Under the pieces are notes generated by a model. That model worked only from the letters and a program-made list of their open reading frames with translations. It searched no databases and was not told where the DNA came from. The translations under genes were made by a program, and so were the position numbers. Below, piece by piece: positions 23,227 to 31,914 of a DNA stretch of 64,000 nt; the stretch's first letter is position 1; every line of letters starts with the position of its first letter. The stretch spans positions 558,001 through 622,000 of the forward strand of contig NZ_PGFH01000002.1 in the NCBI RefSeq assembly GCF_002797685.1, in the 5' to 3' direction. Source of the DNA: Salinibacterium amurskyense. Its GTDB lineage: Bacteria > Actinomycetota > Actinomycetes > Actinomycetales > Microbacteriaceae.

Positions 23227-23727
23227 ATGACAGACAGCGTCGACCGCATCCTTGCCCAGTGGGCCACCGTGCGCCCCGGGCTCGACGTGAGCGCCATGGG
23301 CGTGCTCGGTCGGCTCTCGCGCCTCACGCGGCTGCTCGAGCGGGCGCAAAGCGATGTCTTCGAAGCGCACGGTCTGCAACCGGGGGAGTTCGACATCCTC
23401 GCCACTCTGCTGCGAACGGATGCCGGACCACGTGGGCTCACCGCAGGCGCGCTCACCGACAGCGCGATGGTCACCTCGGGTGCGATCACCAATCGACTCG
23501 ACCGTCTCGTGGCCAAGGGGCTCATCTCGCGCGAAACTGACCCGGAGAACCGTCGCACTGTTCGCGTTGCTCTCACGCCTCACGGCGCCGAGGTAATTGA
23601 AGGCGCGCTCGCCGCCCACATCGAGAACGAAGAACGGCTACTGGAGTCGCTCGGTGGCGATGAGCGCGACCAACTCGCGATGCTACTCAGGGGGTTGCTG
23701 AGTGCGCACGAAGGCGACGCTGGCTAG
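23227..23727 (+). CDS. MarR family transcriptional regulator
   Basis: 166 residues. Winged helix from about 40 to 130: [51 protein letters not shown] and the wing [16 protein letters not shown]. MarR proteins are ligand-responsive repressors of efflux or detoxification genes. Two operator-like palindromes lie in the 94-bp gap to the divergent EamA transporter, the most likely target. ATG 23227 is preferred over an upstream ATG at 23182, which lies inside the -10 region. It converges on xylB with a 4-nt overlap. Confidence 0.93.
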   Translation: MTDSVDRILAQWATVRPGLDVSAMGVLGRLSRLTRLLERAQSDVFEAHGLQPGEFDILATLLRTDAGPRGLTAGALTDSAMVTSGAITNRLDRLVAKGLISRETDPENRRTVRVALTPHGAEVIEGALAAHIENEERLLESLGGDERDQLAMLLRGLLSAHEGDAG

Positions 23728-25127
23728 TCGGCGTAGCGCGCGTACTGTTCGCGAATGACGGGACGGTGGTCGGATGCGGGCTCCGCGACAGTGGCGATTG
23801 TCCAGTCGGGGCGCGTGCCGTCGAGCACCCACGCCGCCTGAGCTGCGGCACCGAGGGCGACGTACTCTCCGGGCTCGGGGACCACAACCGGCACGGCGAA
23901 GACCTGCGACGCGATCGTTGAGACGGCCGGATTCTGCGCCGCTCCACCGATGAGGAGGATGCGCTCGGCGGTGACTCCCTGGCGCACGAGAGCGTCGAGG
24001 CCATCCGCGAGACCGCACAGCAGTCCCTCGATGGCGGCGCGCGCGAGTGACGGCCGGGTCGTGGAGGCCAGTGTCATGCCGAACAGGGTTGCTGTGGCAT
24101 CCGGCAGGTTGGGGGTTCGTTCGCCTTCGAAGTAGGGCTGAAGAACGAGGCCGTGGGCGCCGGGTTCGGACTCGAGCGCGAGGGCGCCAAGTTCGTTGTG
24201 GTCCACGTCGAGGAGAGCGGCAGTGCTGTCGAGCACGCGCGCGGCGTTCATGGTGGCGACGAGCGGGAGAAAGTTGCCGCTGGCGTCCGCAAAGCCGGCC
24301 ACGGTGCCCTTGGAGTCGGGGATCTGCGTGGTTGCGACAGCGAAAACGGTGCCGCTCGTGCCGATCGACACCACGACGTCGCCAGCGCGGGCTCCGAGGC
24401 CCAGTGCGGCTCCGGCGTTATCACCAGCGCCGCATGCTACTGAAATGGCGGTCGTCGCCGCGAGCGGGGCGACAACCGTTCCCGCAGATTCGCCGGGCGC
24501 AACAATGCGGGGGAGGGTGATCGCCGAGGCGTCACGGCCCAGGGCTGCACCGAGAACGTCGAGATCGTACTCGTTGGTGACCGAGTTGAAGTAGCCGGTG
24601 CCGCTCGCATCGGAACGGTCGGTGACCAGCTCCGTCAGTTCAGGATTCTCGGGGCCGAAGCCGCGCAAACGCCACGTCAGCCAGTCGTGCGGCAGGCACA
24701 CGGCGGCAACAAGCGCAGCGTTCTCGGGTTCGGCATCGCGCAACCAGCGCAGCTTCGTCGACGTGAACGAGGCAACCGGCTTCGAGCCGGTGCGCTCCGC
24801 GAGGTCGGGAAACTCCGTGCTGAGGGCATCGGCCGCGGCAGCGGAGCGGGTGTCGTTCCACAGCAGAGCTGGGCGGATGACCCGGCCGGCGGCATCCAAC
24901 ACGACCATGCCGTGTTGTTGGCCACCGACCGAGATCGCGGAGACGTCATCCAATCCACCCGCTTCGGTGATGGCCTCGTTGAGGGCCACCCACCAGGCGT
25001 TCGGATCAACCTCGGTGCCGGCCGGATGGGAGGCGCGGCCGGTACGCACGAGCGCACCAGTCGCGGCATCCACGATCACGATCTTGCAGGACTGGGTTGA
25101 GGAGTCGATCCCCGCGACGAGGGTCAT
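23724..25127 (-). CDS. xylB: Xylulokinase
   Basis: 467 residues, FGGY kinase family. It phosphorylates D-xylulose to D-xylulose 5-phosphate for the pentose phosphate pathway. Visible: [15 protein letters not shown] (phosphate 1 loop), [32 protein letters not shown], the ATP-site [12 protein letters not shown] and the C-terminal [12 protein letters not shown]. Its ATG directly abuts the xylA stop codon (no spacer), so xylA-xylB form one operon in that order. Confidence 0.96.
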   Translation of the reverse strand: MTLVAGIDSSTQSCKIVIVDAATGALVRTGRASHPAGTEVDPNAWWVALNEAITEAGGLDDVSAISVGGQQHGMVVLDAAGRVIRPALLWNDTRSAAAADALSTEFPDLAERTGSKPVASFTSTKLRWLRDAEPENAALVAAVCLPHDWLTWRLRGFGPENPELTELVTDRSDASGTGYFNSVTNEYDLDVLGAALGRDASAITLPRIVAPGESAGTVVAPLAATTAISVACGAGDNAGAALGLGARAGDVVVSIGTSGTVFAVATTQIPDSKGTVAGFADASGNFLPLVATMNAARVLDSTAALLDVDHNELGALALESEPGAHGLVLQPYFEGERTPNLPDATATLFGMTLASTTRPSLARAAIEGLLCGLADGLDALVRQGVTAERILLIGGAAQNPAVSTIASQVFAVPVVVPEPGEYVALGAAAQAAWVLDGTRPDWTIATVAEPASDHRPVIREQYARYAD

Positions 25128-26318
25128 TTAGCGGGCGCCCATGAGGTGCTCGGTTGCGAGCTGCTGCAGACGAACGAAGCCGAAGCCCTTGCCGTTGAAG
25201 TAGGCCTCGTAGTCGAAGTCTTCGTACGAGGCGCGGTCTGCCAGCAGGTCGTCATAGCTTTCATTCTCGCCGAGAGTGTTCTCGGCCAGTTCGAAGACGC
25301 GCGCTGCTTCGAGGGCTTCTTGCACATCGGGGTCGGCGCGGAAGGCTGCCGCGCGCTCCTTGAGGAGCAGGTAGGTGCGCATGTTGGCGGCAGCCGAATC
25401 CCACACGCCGGACTCGTCTTCGGTGCGGCTCGGCTTGTAATCGAAGTGACGCGGGCCCGTGTAGCTCTGGCCGCCGTCGGGCCCGCCATTTTCGAGCAGG
25501 TCGACGAGCGAGAACGCGTTGTGCAGGTCGCCGTGACCGAAGACGAGGTCCTGGTCGTACTTGATTCCGCGCTGGCCGTTGAGGTCAATGTGGAACAGCT
25601 TGTCTTGGTACAGCGCCTGAGCGATGCCCGAAGTGAAGTTCAAGCCAGCCATCTGCTCGTGGCCAACTTCGGGGTTCACGCCGAACAGTTCAGGGCGTTC
25701 AAGGGTCTCGATGAACGCAATGGCGTGTCCAACAGTCGGCAGCAAGATATCGCCGCGGGGCTCGTTGGGCTTGGGCTCAATAGCGAAGCGGATGTCGTAG
25801 CCCTTTTCGGTGACATAGTCACCAAACAGGTTGAGAGCTTCGCGGTAGCGCTCCAGGGCGGAACGCACGTCTTTGGCGGAGTCGTACTCCGCGCCCTCGC
25901 GGCCGCCCCACATGACGAAGGTCTTGGCGCCAAGCTCAACACCGAGTTCGAGCTGACGCATTGCCTTGCGCATAGCAAAGCGACGTACGCCGCGGTCGTT
26001 GGAGGTGAAGCCGCCGTCTTTGAAGACGGGAGCGCTGAAGAGGTTGGTGGTGACCATCGGCACGATGAGCCCGGTATCGCTGAGAACTTGCTTCAGGCGG
26101 TCGATCTGCTTCTGGCGTTCGGCATCCGTGGATCCAAAAGCGAAGAGGTCGTCGTCGTGGAAGGTGAGACCGTAGGCGCCCAGCTCGGCGAGCTTTTCAA
26201 CGCCGTGAACGACATCGAGAGGGGCGCGGGTTGGGCCTCCGAAGGGGTCGGCTCCGTTGTAGCCGATAGTCCAGAGCCCGAAGGAGAACTTGTCGGCGGG
26301 GGTGGGTTGTGTAGGCAT
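25128..26318 (-). CDS. xylA: Xylose isomerase
   Basis: 396 residues, the length of actinobacterial xylose/glucose isomerases. Converts D-xylose to D-xylulose with two divalent metals. Visible: [18 protein letters not shown], the catalytic His region [35 protein letters not shown] (metal Glu), and metal-binding [15 protein letters not shown]. The ATG at 26318 starts the conserved N-terminus; the frame to 26408 covers the promoter and is rejected. It is preceded by a good -10/-35 pair with a palindrome at the start point, and is divergent from the sugar ABC transporter genes. Confidence 0.97.
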   Translation of the reverse strand: MPTQPTPADKFSFGLWTIGYNGADPFGGPTRAPLDVVHGVEKLAELGAYGLTFHDDDLFAFGSTDAERQKQIDRLKQVLSDTGLIVPMVTTNLFSAPVFKDGGFTSNDRGVRRFAMRKAMRQLELGVELGAKTFVMWGGREGAEYDSAKDVRSALERYREALNLFGDYVTEKGYDIRFAIEPKPNEPRGDILLPTVGHAIAFIETLERPELFGVNPEVGHEQMAGLNFTSGIAQALYQDKLFHIDLNGQRGIKYDQDLVFGHGDLHNAFSLVDLLENGGPDGGQSYTGPRHFDYKPSRTEDESGVWDSAAANMRTYLLLKERAAAFRADPDVQEALEAARVFELAENTLGENESYDDLLADRASYEDFDYEAYFNGKGFGFVRLQQLATEHLMGAR

Positions 26319-26339
26319 TGAGGCTCTCCGTTGACAGCA

Positions 26340-26356
26340 TTGGCAATAAGTTATTG
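26340..26356. promoter_or_regulatory. Operator-like palindrome at the xylA start point (CAATAA-G-TTATTG)
   Basis: Perfect 6-bp arms around one base (26344-26356), located just after the -10 box of xylA, where a repressor would block transcription. Its left flank TTGGCAATAA (26340-26349) recurs exactly, inverted, at 30620-30629 before the ROK regulator gene, which makes the ROK protein the likely ligand-sensing repressor. Confidence 0.6.
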
Positions 26357-26361
26357 AGAAC

Positions 26362-26390
26362 AACATACTTCGATAACGCTGAGACGTCAA
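26362..26390 (-). promoter_or_regulatory. Promoter of xylAB
   Basis: On the minus strand, -35 TTGACG (26385-26390), 17-nt spacer, -10 TATGTT (26362-26367); the palindrome at 26344-26356 begins 5 nt beyond the -10. The 362-bp gap 26319-26680 also holds the divergent transporter promoter and no gene. Confidence 0.7.
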
Positions 26391-26447
26391 TCTCCGAGAG
26401 CAAAACAAAATCCACGTATTTACTGACTTGAGGCATCAATTTGGCGA

Positions 26448-26462
26448 AACTTTCCGAAAGTT
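26448..26462. promoter_or_regulatory. Inverted repeat AACTTTC-C-GAAAGTT upstream of the sugar-binding protein promoter
   Basis: Perfect 7-bp arms around one base, ending just before the -35 box of the transporter promoter. It resembles the CGAAACTTTCG-type operators of LacI-family xylanase/xyloside repressors in actinobacteria. No LacI gene is present in the window. Confidence 0.5.
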
Positions 26463-26463
26463 G

Positions 26464-26491
26464 TTGCATTCAACGTATGAAGCAATATAAG
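26464..26491 (+). promoter_or_regulatory. Promoter of the monosaccharide ABC transporter operon
   Basis: -35 TTGCAT (26464-26469), 16-nt spacer, -10 TATAAG (26486-26491), leaving a 5' leader of about 180 nt before the ATG at 26681. No clear structure was recognized in that leader. Confidence 0.5.
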
Positions 26492-26680
26492 TTCGCTCTA
26501 TCAACAAAACGGGGCGCTTACCGCTGCCCCTCGCGATACAACGAAGTAGCGCTCCACGGCGCTGGTAATCCGGCCCGTGCTCTTCGTCTCTCTCGTGAGG
26601 ACCGCAGCCAAGCCTCGGCCGGTCAAACCCCCGTGTGGCCGGCTTGTTGCCCGGCAATCACATTTGAAAGGGACAACACG

Positions 26681-27781
26681 ATGTCAATGAAGAAGATAAT
26701 TGCGGCCGCAGCAGCGACCGTGATGACCCTCGGGCTCGCCGCCTGCAGCAGTGGAGCAGCAGGCGGAGGAGACAGCCTCGGTAGCGTCGGTATCTCGATG
26801 CCTACCCGCAGCCTTGAACGCTGGATCAACGACGGCGAAGGCCTCAAAGCTCAGCTCGAAGACGCCGGTTACTCGGCCGACCTGCAGTACGCGGATGACA
26901 AGGCCGACACTCAGATCAGCCAGATTCAGAACCAGATCGCTTCCGGCGTCGACGTTATCGTCATCGCGGCAATCGACGGAGAGCTCCTTGCTCCCGTGCT
27001 CGCCGACGCGAAAGCACAGGACATCACGGTCATTGCTTACGACCGCCTGATCAACGGCACCCCCGACGTCGACTACTACGCGACGTTCGACAACTACAAG
27101 GTTGGTCAGCTTCAGGGTGAGTTCATTGAAGAACAGCTCGGACTAGCCGATGGTGCAGGCCCGTTCAACCTTGAGCCTTTCGCCGGTAGCCCCGACGACA
27201 ACAACGCCAAGTTCTTCTTCTCCGGCGCGTGGGATGTCTTGCTTCCTTATGTAGAGAACGGCCAGCTGGTTGTTCCCTCGGGCAAGGCTCCGGCGAGCAA
27301 CGATGACTGGGCAAGCATCGGAATTCTCGGCTGGAAGTCTGACTCGGCTCAGTCCGAACTCGACAACCGCCTAGGTTCGTTCTACACCGGCGGCGAGAAG
27401 ATCGACGTCGTTCTTTCTCCCAACGACAGCCTCGCTCAGGGTATTGCCGCTTCGCTTCGCAGCGCTGGTTACACCGCAGGCACCGACTGGCCTCTCTTGA
27501 CCGGTCAGGATGCCGACAAGGCTAGCGTCGTCAACATCCTCGCTGGGGAACAGTCGATGACGGTCTGGAAGGACACCCGCGAGCTGGGCAACGTCGTCTT
27601 CGGCTTCATAGAGGCAATCATGAACGGCGAGGAGCCGGAGATCAACGACACCGAGACGTACGACAACGGTGAAAAGGTTGTTCCCGCGTTCCTCATCGCG
27701 CCGGAGGTTGTGGTGAAGGATGACGTGCAGTCGAAGCTCATCGACTCCGAATTCCTGAAGGCCTCAGACGTAGGACTCTAG
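26681..27781 (+). CDS. Sugar ABC transporter substrate-binding lipoprotein (ChvE/XylF-like)
   Basis: 366 residues. Lipoprotein signal at the N-terminus: MSMKKIIAAAAATVMTLGL then AAC with the lipidated Cys. The mature part is a periplasmic-binding-protein type 1 fold: VGISMPTRSLERWINDG, a YADDKADTQISQIQNQIASGVDVIVI segment and VIAYDRLI, as in ChvE/XylF/multiple monosaccharide binding proteins. With the xylose catabolic genes divergent to it, D-xylose or a related pentose is the likely ligand. ATG 26681 follows GAAAGGG; an open frame back to 26441 is only the leader. A long stem-loop separates it from the ATPase gene. Confidence 0.95.
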   Translation: MSMKKIIAAAAATVMTLGLAACSSGAAGGGDSLGSVGISMPTRSLERWINDGEGLKAQLEDAGYSADLQYADDKADTQISQIQNQIASGVDVIVIAAIDGELLAPVLADAKAQDITVIAYDRLINGTPDVDYYATFDNYKVGQLQGEFIEEQLGLADGAGPFNLEPFAGSPDDNNAKFFFSGAWDVLLPYVENGQLVVPSGKAPASNDDWASIGILGWKSDSAQSELDNRLGSFYTGGEKIDVVLSPNDSLAQGIAASLRSAGYTAGTDWPLLTGQDADKASVVNILAGEQSMTVWKDTRELGNVVFGFIEAIMNGEEPEINDTETYDNGEKVVPAFLIAPEVVVKDDVQSKLIDSEFLKASDVGL

Positions 27782-27809
27782 CCCCGGCTAGATCCCAGTA
27801 ATACGATTC

Positions 27810-27849
27810 GACTTTCGGGGGACGGCACAGTAGCCGTCCCCCGAAAGTC
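27810..27849 (+). terminator. 17-bp perfect intercistronic stem-loop between the binding-protein and ATPase genes
   Basis: Arms 27810-27826 and 27833-27849 are perfectly complementary with a 6-nt loop and a GGGGG/CCCCC core. No U-tract follows, so it is more likely a 3' stabilizer or partial terminator that raises the level of the binding-protein message over the downstream ATPase and permease, as in other binding-protein operons. Confidence 0.75.
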
Positions 27850-27869
27850 ACTGCGAGCGGAGCACACTC

Positions 27870-29399
27870 ATGACTGCCATCCTCAGCATGAACCAGATCA
27901 CAAAAGACTTCAGCGGCGGTGTTCGTGCCCTCGACGGCGTAAGCCTCGAGGTCGAGCGCGGACACGTGCACGCCATTTGCGGCGAAAACGGCGCCGGCAA
28001 ATCAACCCTCATGAAGGTGCTGAGCGGGGTCTATCCCGTCGGCAGCTATGGCGGCAGCATCACCTTTGAGAATCACGAGACCGCCTACCGGTCGATCAAT
28101 GATTCTGAGGCCGACGGTATCGTCATCATTCACCAGGAGCTCGCGTTGAGCCCCTACCTCTCTATTGCAGAGAACATCTTTCTCGGCAACGAGATCGCCA
28201 CGCGCGGTGTTGTCGACTGGCCCAAGACCAATCGCGAAGCAACGATGTTGCTCGCGCGCGTCGGTCTCGACGAACTACCCAGCACGCCCGTGCTCGAACT
28301 CGGTGTCGGCAAGCAACAGCTTGTAGAGATCGCCAAGGCTCTCTCTAAGCAAGTGAAGCTGCTGATTCTGGATGAGCCCACCGCGGCCCTCAATGATGAA
28401 GACTCGGCACACTTGCTCGACCTCATCAACAGTCTTCGCGGTCAGGGCATCACGTGCATCATCATTTCGCACAAGCTCAAAGAGATTCGCCGCATTGCGG
28501 ATACCGTCACCATCATTCGCGATGGCCAAACCATCGAAACCTTCGAGATGAAGGAAGCGGATGCCACGGAAGCGCGCATCATTCGCGCGATGGTCGGCCG
28601 CGACCTCGACAGCATGTTCCCGCCGCACACGCCCGAGATTGGCGATGAACTGTTCCGGGTAGAGAACTGGACGGTGCATCATCCGGTCGACACGACCCGC
28701 AAGGTTGTTGAGAACGCGTCGTTCTCAGTGCGGGCAGGCGAGATCGTCGGGTTCGCCGGGCTGATGGGCGCGGGGCGCACCGAGCTCGCGATGAGCATCT
28801 TCGGTCGCTCCTATGGCAGCCACATCAGCGGCACCGCCTTCAAAGCGGGCAAAGAAATCTCGGTCAAGACTGTCAGCGAGGCGATCGGCCACGGCATCGC
28901 CTACGCCACCGAAGACCGTAAACACTTCGGCCTCAACCTGATCGGCAGCATCGCCGTCAACATTTCAGCGGCAGCGCTCTCGAAGCTCTCGCGCTTCGGC
29001 ATCGTCGATCGTTTCGCGGAGAACAAAGTCGCCGAGGGCTACCGCGGCCAAATGAACATCAAAACTCCGAACGTATCGGTGCTCGCGGGCAACCTCTCGG
29101 GCGGCAACCAGCAAAAGGTTGTCTTGAGCAAGTGGATGTTCTCGGGCCCCGACATCCTGATTCTCGACGAACCCACGCGCGGCATCGATGTCGGTGCCAA
29201 GTACGAAATCTACGGAATCATCAACGACCTCGCCCGCCAGGGTAAAGCGGTCGTCGTGATCTCCTCAGAACTACCGGAGCTTCTCGGACTCTGCGACCGC
29301 ATCTATGCGATCTCCGAAGGCACCATCACCGGCGAGGTCGATCGCGCCGACGCTACCCAAGAACGACTCATGCACTTGATGACCGCGGGAAAGGACTAA
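27870..29399 (+). CDS. Multiple-monosaccharide/xylose ABC transporter ATP-binding protein (MmsA/XylG type)
   Basis: 509 residues with two fused ABC domains. First domain: [16 protein letters not shown], signature [16 protein letters not shown], Walker [12 protein letters not shown]. Second domain: Walker A degenerate as [10 protein letters not shown], signature [16 protein letters not shown], Walker [17 protein letters not shown]. This tandem layout with a degenerate second Walker A is typical of carbohydrate uptake class 2 ATPases. It energizes sugar import with the permease that starts 4 nt after its stop codon. Second gene of the transporter operon. Confidence 0.96.
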   Translation: MTAILSMNQITKDFSGGVRALDGVSLEVERGHVHAICGENGAGKSTLMKVLSGVYPVGSYGGSITFENHETAYRSINDSEADGIVIIHQELALSPYLSIAENIFLGNEIATRGVVDWPKTNREATMLLARVGLDELPSTPVLELGVGKQQLVEIAKALSKQVKLLILDEPTAALNDEDSAHLLDLINSLRGQGITCIIISHKLKEIRRIADTVTIIRDGQTIETFEMKEADATEARIIRAMVGRDLDSMFPPHTPEIGDELFRVENWTVHHPVDTTRKVVENASFSVRAGEIVGFAGLMGAGRTELAMSIFGRSYGSHISGTAFKAGKEISVKTVSEAIGHGIAYATEDRKHFGLNLIGSIAVNISAAALSKLSRFGIVDRFAENKVAEGYRGQMNIKTPNVSVLAGNLSGGNQQKVVLSKWMFSGPDILILDEPTRGIDVGAKYEIYGIINDLARQGKAVVVISSELPELLGLCDRIYAISEGTITGEVDRADATQERLMHLMTAGKD

Positions 29400-29403
29400 C
29401 CCG

Positions 29404-30603
29404 ATGAGCACCACAACCCCCACTCGTAAACTGCCCAAGATGCAGGTTGACCTGCGTCAGTACGGCATCCTCGCTGCGCTCGCCGTCATCGTCATCCTGT
29501 TCCAAGTGTTGACGGATGGTCGGCTCCTGCTGCCCGGAAACCTCAACAACCTCATCCAGCAGAACGCCTATGTGCTGATTCTCGCCGTGGGCATGGTCAT
29601 CGTGATTATCGCGGGACACATCGACCTCTCGGTGGGTTCTGTCGTGGCCATGGTGGGCGCGGTGGCCGCAATATCGATGAGCCAGTGGGGGCTGCCCTGG
29701 TGGGCCGCCGTCATCATCTCGATTCTGCTCGGCGCAGCGGTCGGAGCATGGCAGGGGTTCTGGGTGGCCTTCGTCGGCATCCCGGCCTTCATCGTCACGC
29801 TCGCGGGCATGCTGTTGTTCCGCGGTCTCACGCTCGTGTTCCTCACGGGCGGCACGATCAACGCTCTTCCTGGTGAGTTCAACGCGATCGGTGGCGGGTG
29901 GCTGCCCGAGCTGTTCGGCACGATTGGTGAAGGTCGCGGCAGCCGCGACATCCTCACAATCGTGTTGGGGGTTCTAGCGGTGGCAATGCTGATCACTCAG
30001 CAGATCCGTACTCGCGCCAAGCAGCGCAAGCTCGACCTTCCCGTAGAGCGCAGTGCATCGTTCTGGATCAAGAACGGTGTTGCGGCGATCGTGATCTTGG
30101 CGCTCACCTTCCAGCTCTCCGCCTACCGCGGAACCCCGATCATCCTGATTATCTTGGCCGTATTGATTCTGCTCTTCACGTTCGTGCTGAACCAGACCGT
30201 CTTCGGTCGTCACGTCTATGCGATCGGTGGCAACCTCTTCGCCGCGCAGATGAGTGGTGTGAAGACCTCGTGGATCAACTTCTTCGTCTTCGTCAACATG
30301 GGTGTGCTCGCGGGTCTCGCCGGGGTCGTCACGACGGCGCGTGCTGGTGGTGCTGTGGCATCCGCCGGTCAGAGCTTCGAGCTGGATGCCATTGCTGCCG
30401 TCTTCATTGGTGGCGCGGCTGTCACCGGCGGTGTCGGTACGGTCATCGGTGCTGTGATCGGCGCGCTCATTATGGGTGTGCTCAACATGGGCTTGTCGAT
30501 CCTGTCGGTGGATGCCGCCTGGCAGCAAACGATCAAGGGACTCGTGCTGCTTCTTGCCGTGGCATTCGATGTCATGAGCAAGCGTCGCGCCGGACGTCGC
30601 TAG
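29404..30603 (+). CDS. Multiple-monosaccharide/xylose ABC transporter permease (MmsB/XylH type)
   Basis: 399 residues, about ten membrane segments. Family features: ILAVGMVIVIIAGHIDLSVGSVVAMVGA, FVGIPAFIVTLAGMLLFRG, GRHVYAIGGNLFAAQMSGV (the EAA-like loop contacting the ATPase) and AVFIGGAAVTGGVGTVIGAVIGALIMG. It forms the membrane channel of the pentose importer. ATG start after GGGAAAGGA. The ROK regulator gene follows 30 nt later in the same direction. Confidence 0.96.
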   Translation: MSTTTPTRKLPKMQVDLRQYGILAALAVIVILFQVLTDGRLLLPGNLNNLIQQNAYVLILAVGMVIVIIAGHIDLSVGSVVAMVGAVAAISMSQWGLPWWAAVIISILLGAAVGAWQGFWVAFVGIPAFIVTLAGMLLFRGLTLVFLTGGTINALPGEFNAIGGGWLPELFGTIGEGRGSRDILTIVLGVLAVAMLITQQIRTRAKQRKLDLPVERSASFWIKNGVAAIVILALTFQLSAYRGTPIILIILAVLILLFTFVLNQTVFGRHVYAIGGNLFAAQMSGVKTSWINFFVFVNMGVLAGLAGVVTTARAGGAVASAGQSFELDAIAAVFIGGAAVTGGVGTVIGAVIGALIMGVLNMGLSILSVDAAWQQTIKGLVLLLAVAFDVMSKRRAGRR

Positions 30604-30619
30604 TCTTAGCATCAACGTT

Positions 30620-30629
30620 TTATTGCCAA
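30620..30629. promoter_or_regulatory. Operator half-site TTATTGCCAA before the ROK regulator gene
   Basis: Exact inverse of the TTGGCAATAA at the xylA start point, 4 nt before the GTG at 30634. It suggests the regulator controls its own translation region or transcript as well as xylAB. Confidence 0.45.
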
Positions 30630-30633
30630 CCGA

Positions 30634-31848
30634 GTGGAACCGCCCGTGAACCAGAACACCCCGCCCTCGTCGTCGCTGCCGTCGCCGACCGGCACGGGAG
30701 GGCGCGGCGATCGCACTCGGCGGCACAATCTGTCGCGCGTGCTGACCCTGCTTCATCGTGGGGCGCAGCGCCGCTCACAGTTGACCTCGCAGACGGGGCT
30801 CAACCGCTCGACTATTGCGGCGCTCGTGGCCGAACTTACCGAGTTGGGTTTGGCGTACGAAAGTGAGCCAGATCCCACTCGGCAGGTCGGTCGCCCGTCG
30901 CCGATGGTGAACGCGGATGCTCGCACGGTGGCCATTGCGGTCAACCCCGAGATCGACGCCATCACCGTCGGGGTCGTAGGGCTCGACGGTTCGCTCTTGA
31001 AGCGCATCCGCTATGAGACGGAGGAGCCGCCGACTGTTTCGCAGTTCGTCAAGATCTCCAGCGTGATCATCGAAAGCTTGCGGGGCGAGTACGAAACGAC
31101 GGGGCGCATCGTGGGGATCGGCGTTGCTGCTCCTGGTCTGGTGCGCGTCGAAGACGGCCTCGTGCGCTGGGCGCCTCACCTTCACTGGCGCGATGAACCC
31201 GTGAGCGAACTGCTTGCTGAAGCAACCGGTTACCCCGTCTCCACGGCCAACGACGCGAGTGTGGGTGCGCTCGGCGAGCACATCTACGGCGCCGGCCGCA
31301 ACATCGATGACCTCATCTACCTCAATGGTGGTGCCAGCGGTATCGGTGGCGGCATCATCAGCGGCGGGCGGCCCCTCACCGGTCGTGCCGGCTATGCGGG
31401 AGAGTTTGGCCACGTTCGCGTCGAGAACGGGGCTGCCGAGAAAGGCACGCGCGAAGAGGGCAGCCTCGAGACCGAAGTGAACCGCGCCGACCTGCTGCAC
31501 GCTCTTGGCCTCACCAACGTCGATTCCGAAACTCTGGATGCTGCACTGCGCGAATCCACGGATCCTGCGGTGAGCGCGCTCGTGCACCGACAGCTGCTGT
31601 CGCTCGGCACGTCGCTGCGCAACGCAGTGAATGTATTGAATCCTGAAGTGATTGTGCTCGGCGGTTTCTTGGCGTCCATCTTCGCGTTTGATCCCGAGTT
31701 TTTGATTGAGCGCGTGCGCAGCCAGTCGCTCGAAGCATCGTTCGAGGGCGTGCAGATTGTGCCGGCTCAACTTGGTGCAGACCTGCTCATGATCGGCGCG
31801 GCCGAGCTCGCTTTCGCTGCGCTCCTCGAAGACCCCGCGGCGCTCTAG
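30634..31848 (+). CDS. ROK family transcriptional regulator, probable xylose repressor (XylR-like)
   Basis: 404 residues. N-terminal winged helix (NLSRVLTLLHRGAQRRSQLTSQ, LNRSTIAALVAELTELGLAYE) then a ROK sugar-kinase-like domain: VGIGVAAPGLV, NDASVGALGEHIYGAG and GASGIGGGIISGG. ROK repressors release their operator on binding sugar. Odd: the zinc cluster usually written CxCGxxGCxE reads EKGTREEGSLETE here, with no cysteine left. Position at the end of the pentose importer operon and the shared operator element upstream of xylA point to xylose control. GTG start; a second GTG at 30646 is an alternative. Confidence 0.9.
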   Translation: MEPPVNQNTPPSSSLPSPTGTGGRGDRTRRHNLSRVLTLLHRGAQRRSQLTSQTGLNRSTIAALVAELTELGLAYESEPDPTRQVGRPSPMVNADARTVAIAVNPEIDAITVGVVGLDGSLLKRIRYETEEPPTVSQFVKISSVIIESLRGEYETTGRIVGIGVAAPGLVRVEDGLVRWAPHLHWRDEPVSELLAEATGYPVSTANDASVGALGEHIYGAGRNIDDLIYLNGGASGIGGGIISGGRPLTGRAGYAGEFGHVRVENGAAEKGTREEGSLETEVNRADLLHALGLTNVDSETLDAALRESTDPAVSALVHRQLLSLGTSLRNAVNVLNPEVIVLGGFLASIFAFDPEFLIERVRSQSLEASFEGVQIVPAQLGADLLMIGAAELAFAALLEDPAAL

Positions 31849-31902
31849 TTTTTTCTTGACGTAACCTCGGGATAGTTTCGGCCAAATCGAAGCTCCCGGT
31901 CT

Positions 31903-31908
31903 TAGGGT
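31903..31908 (+). promoter_or_regulatory. -10 box (TAGGGT), leaderless start of the GH1 gene
   Basis: TAGGGT followed by 6 nt and the ATG at 31915; no Shine-Dalgarno sequence. Confidence 0.45.
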
Positions 31909-31914
31909 TGCAAG

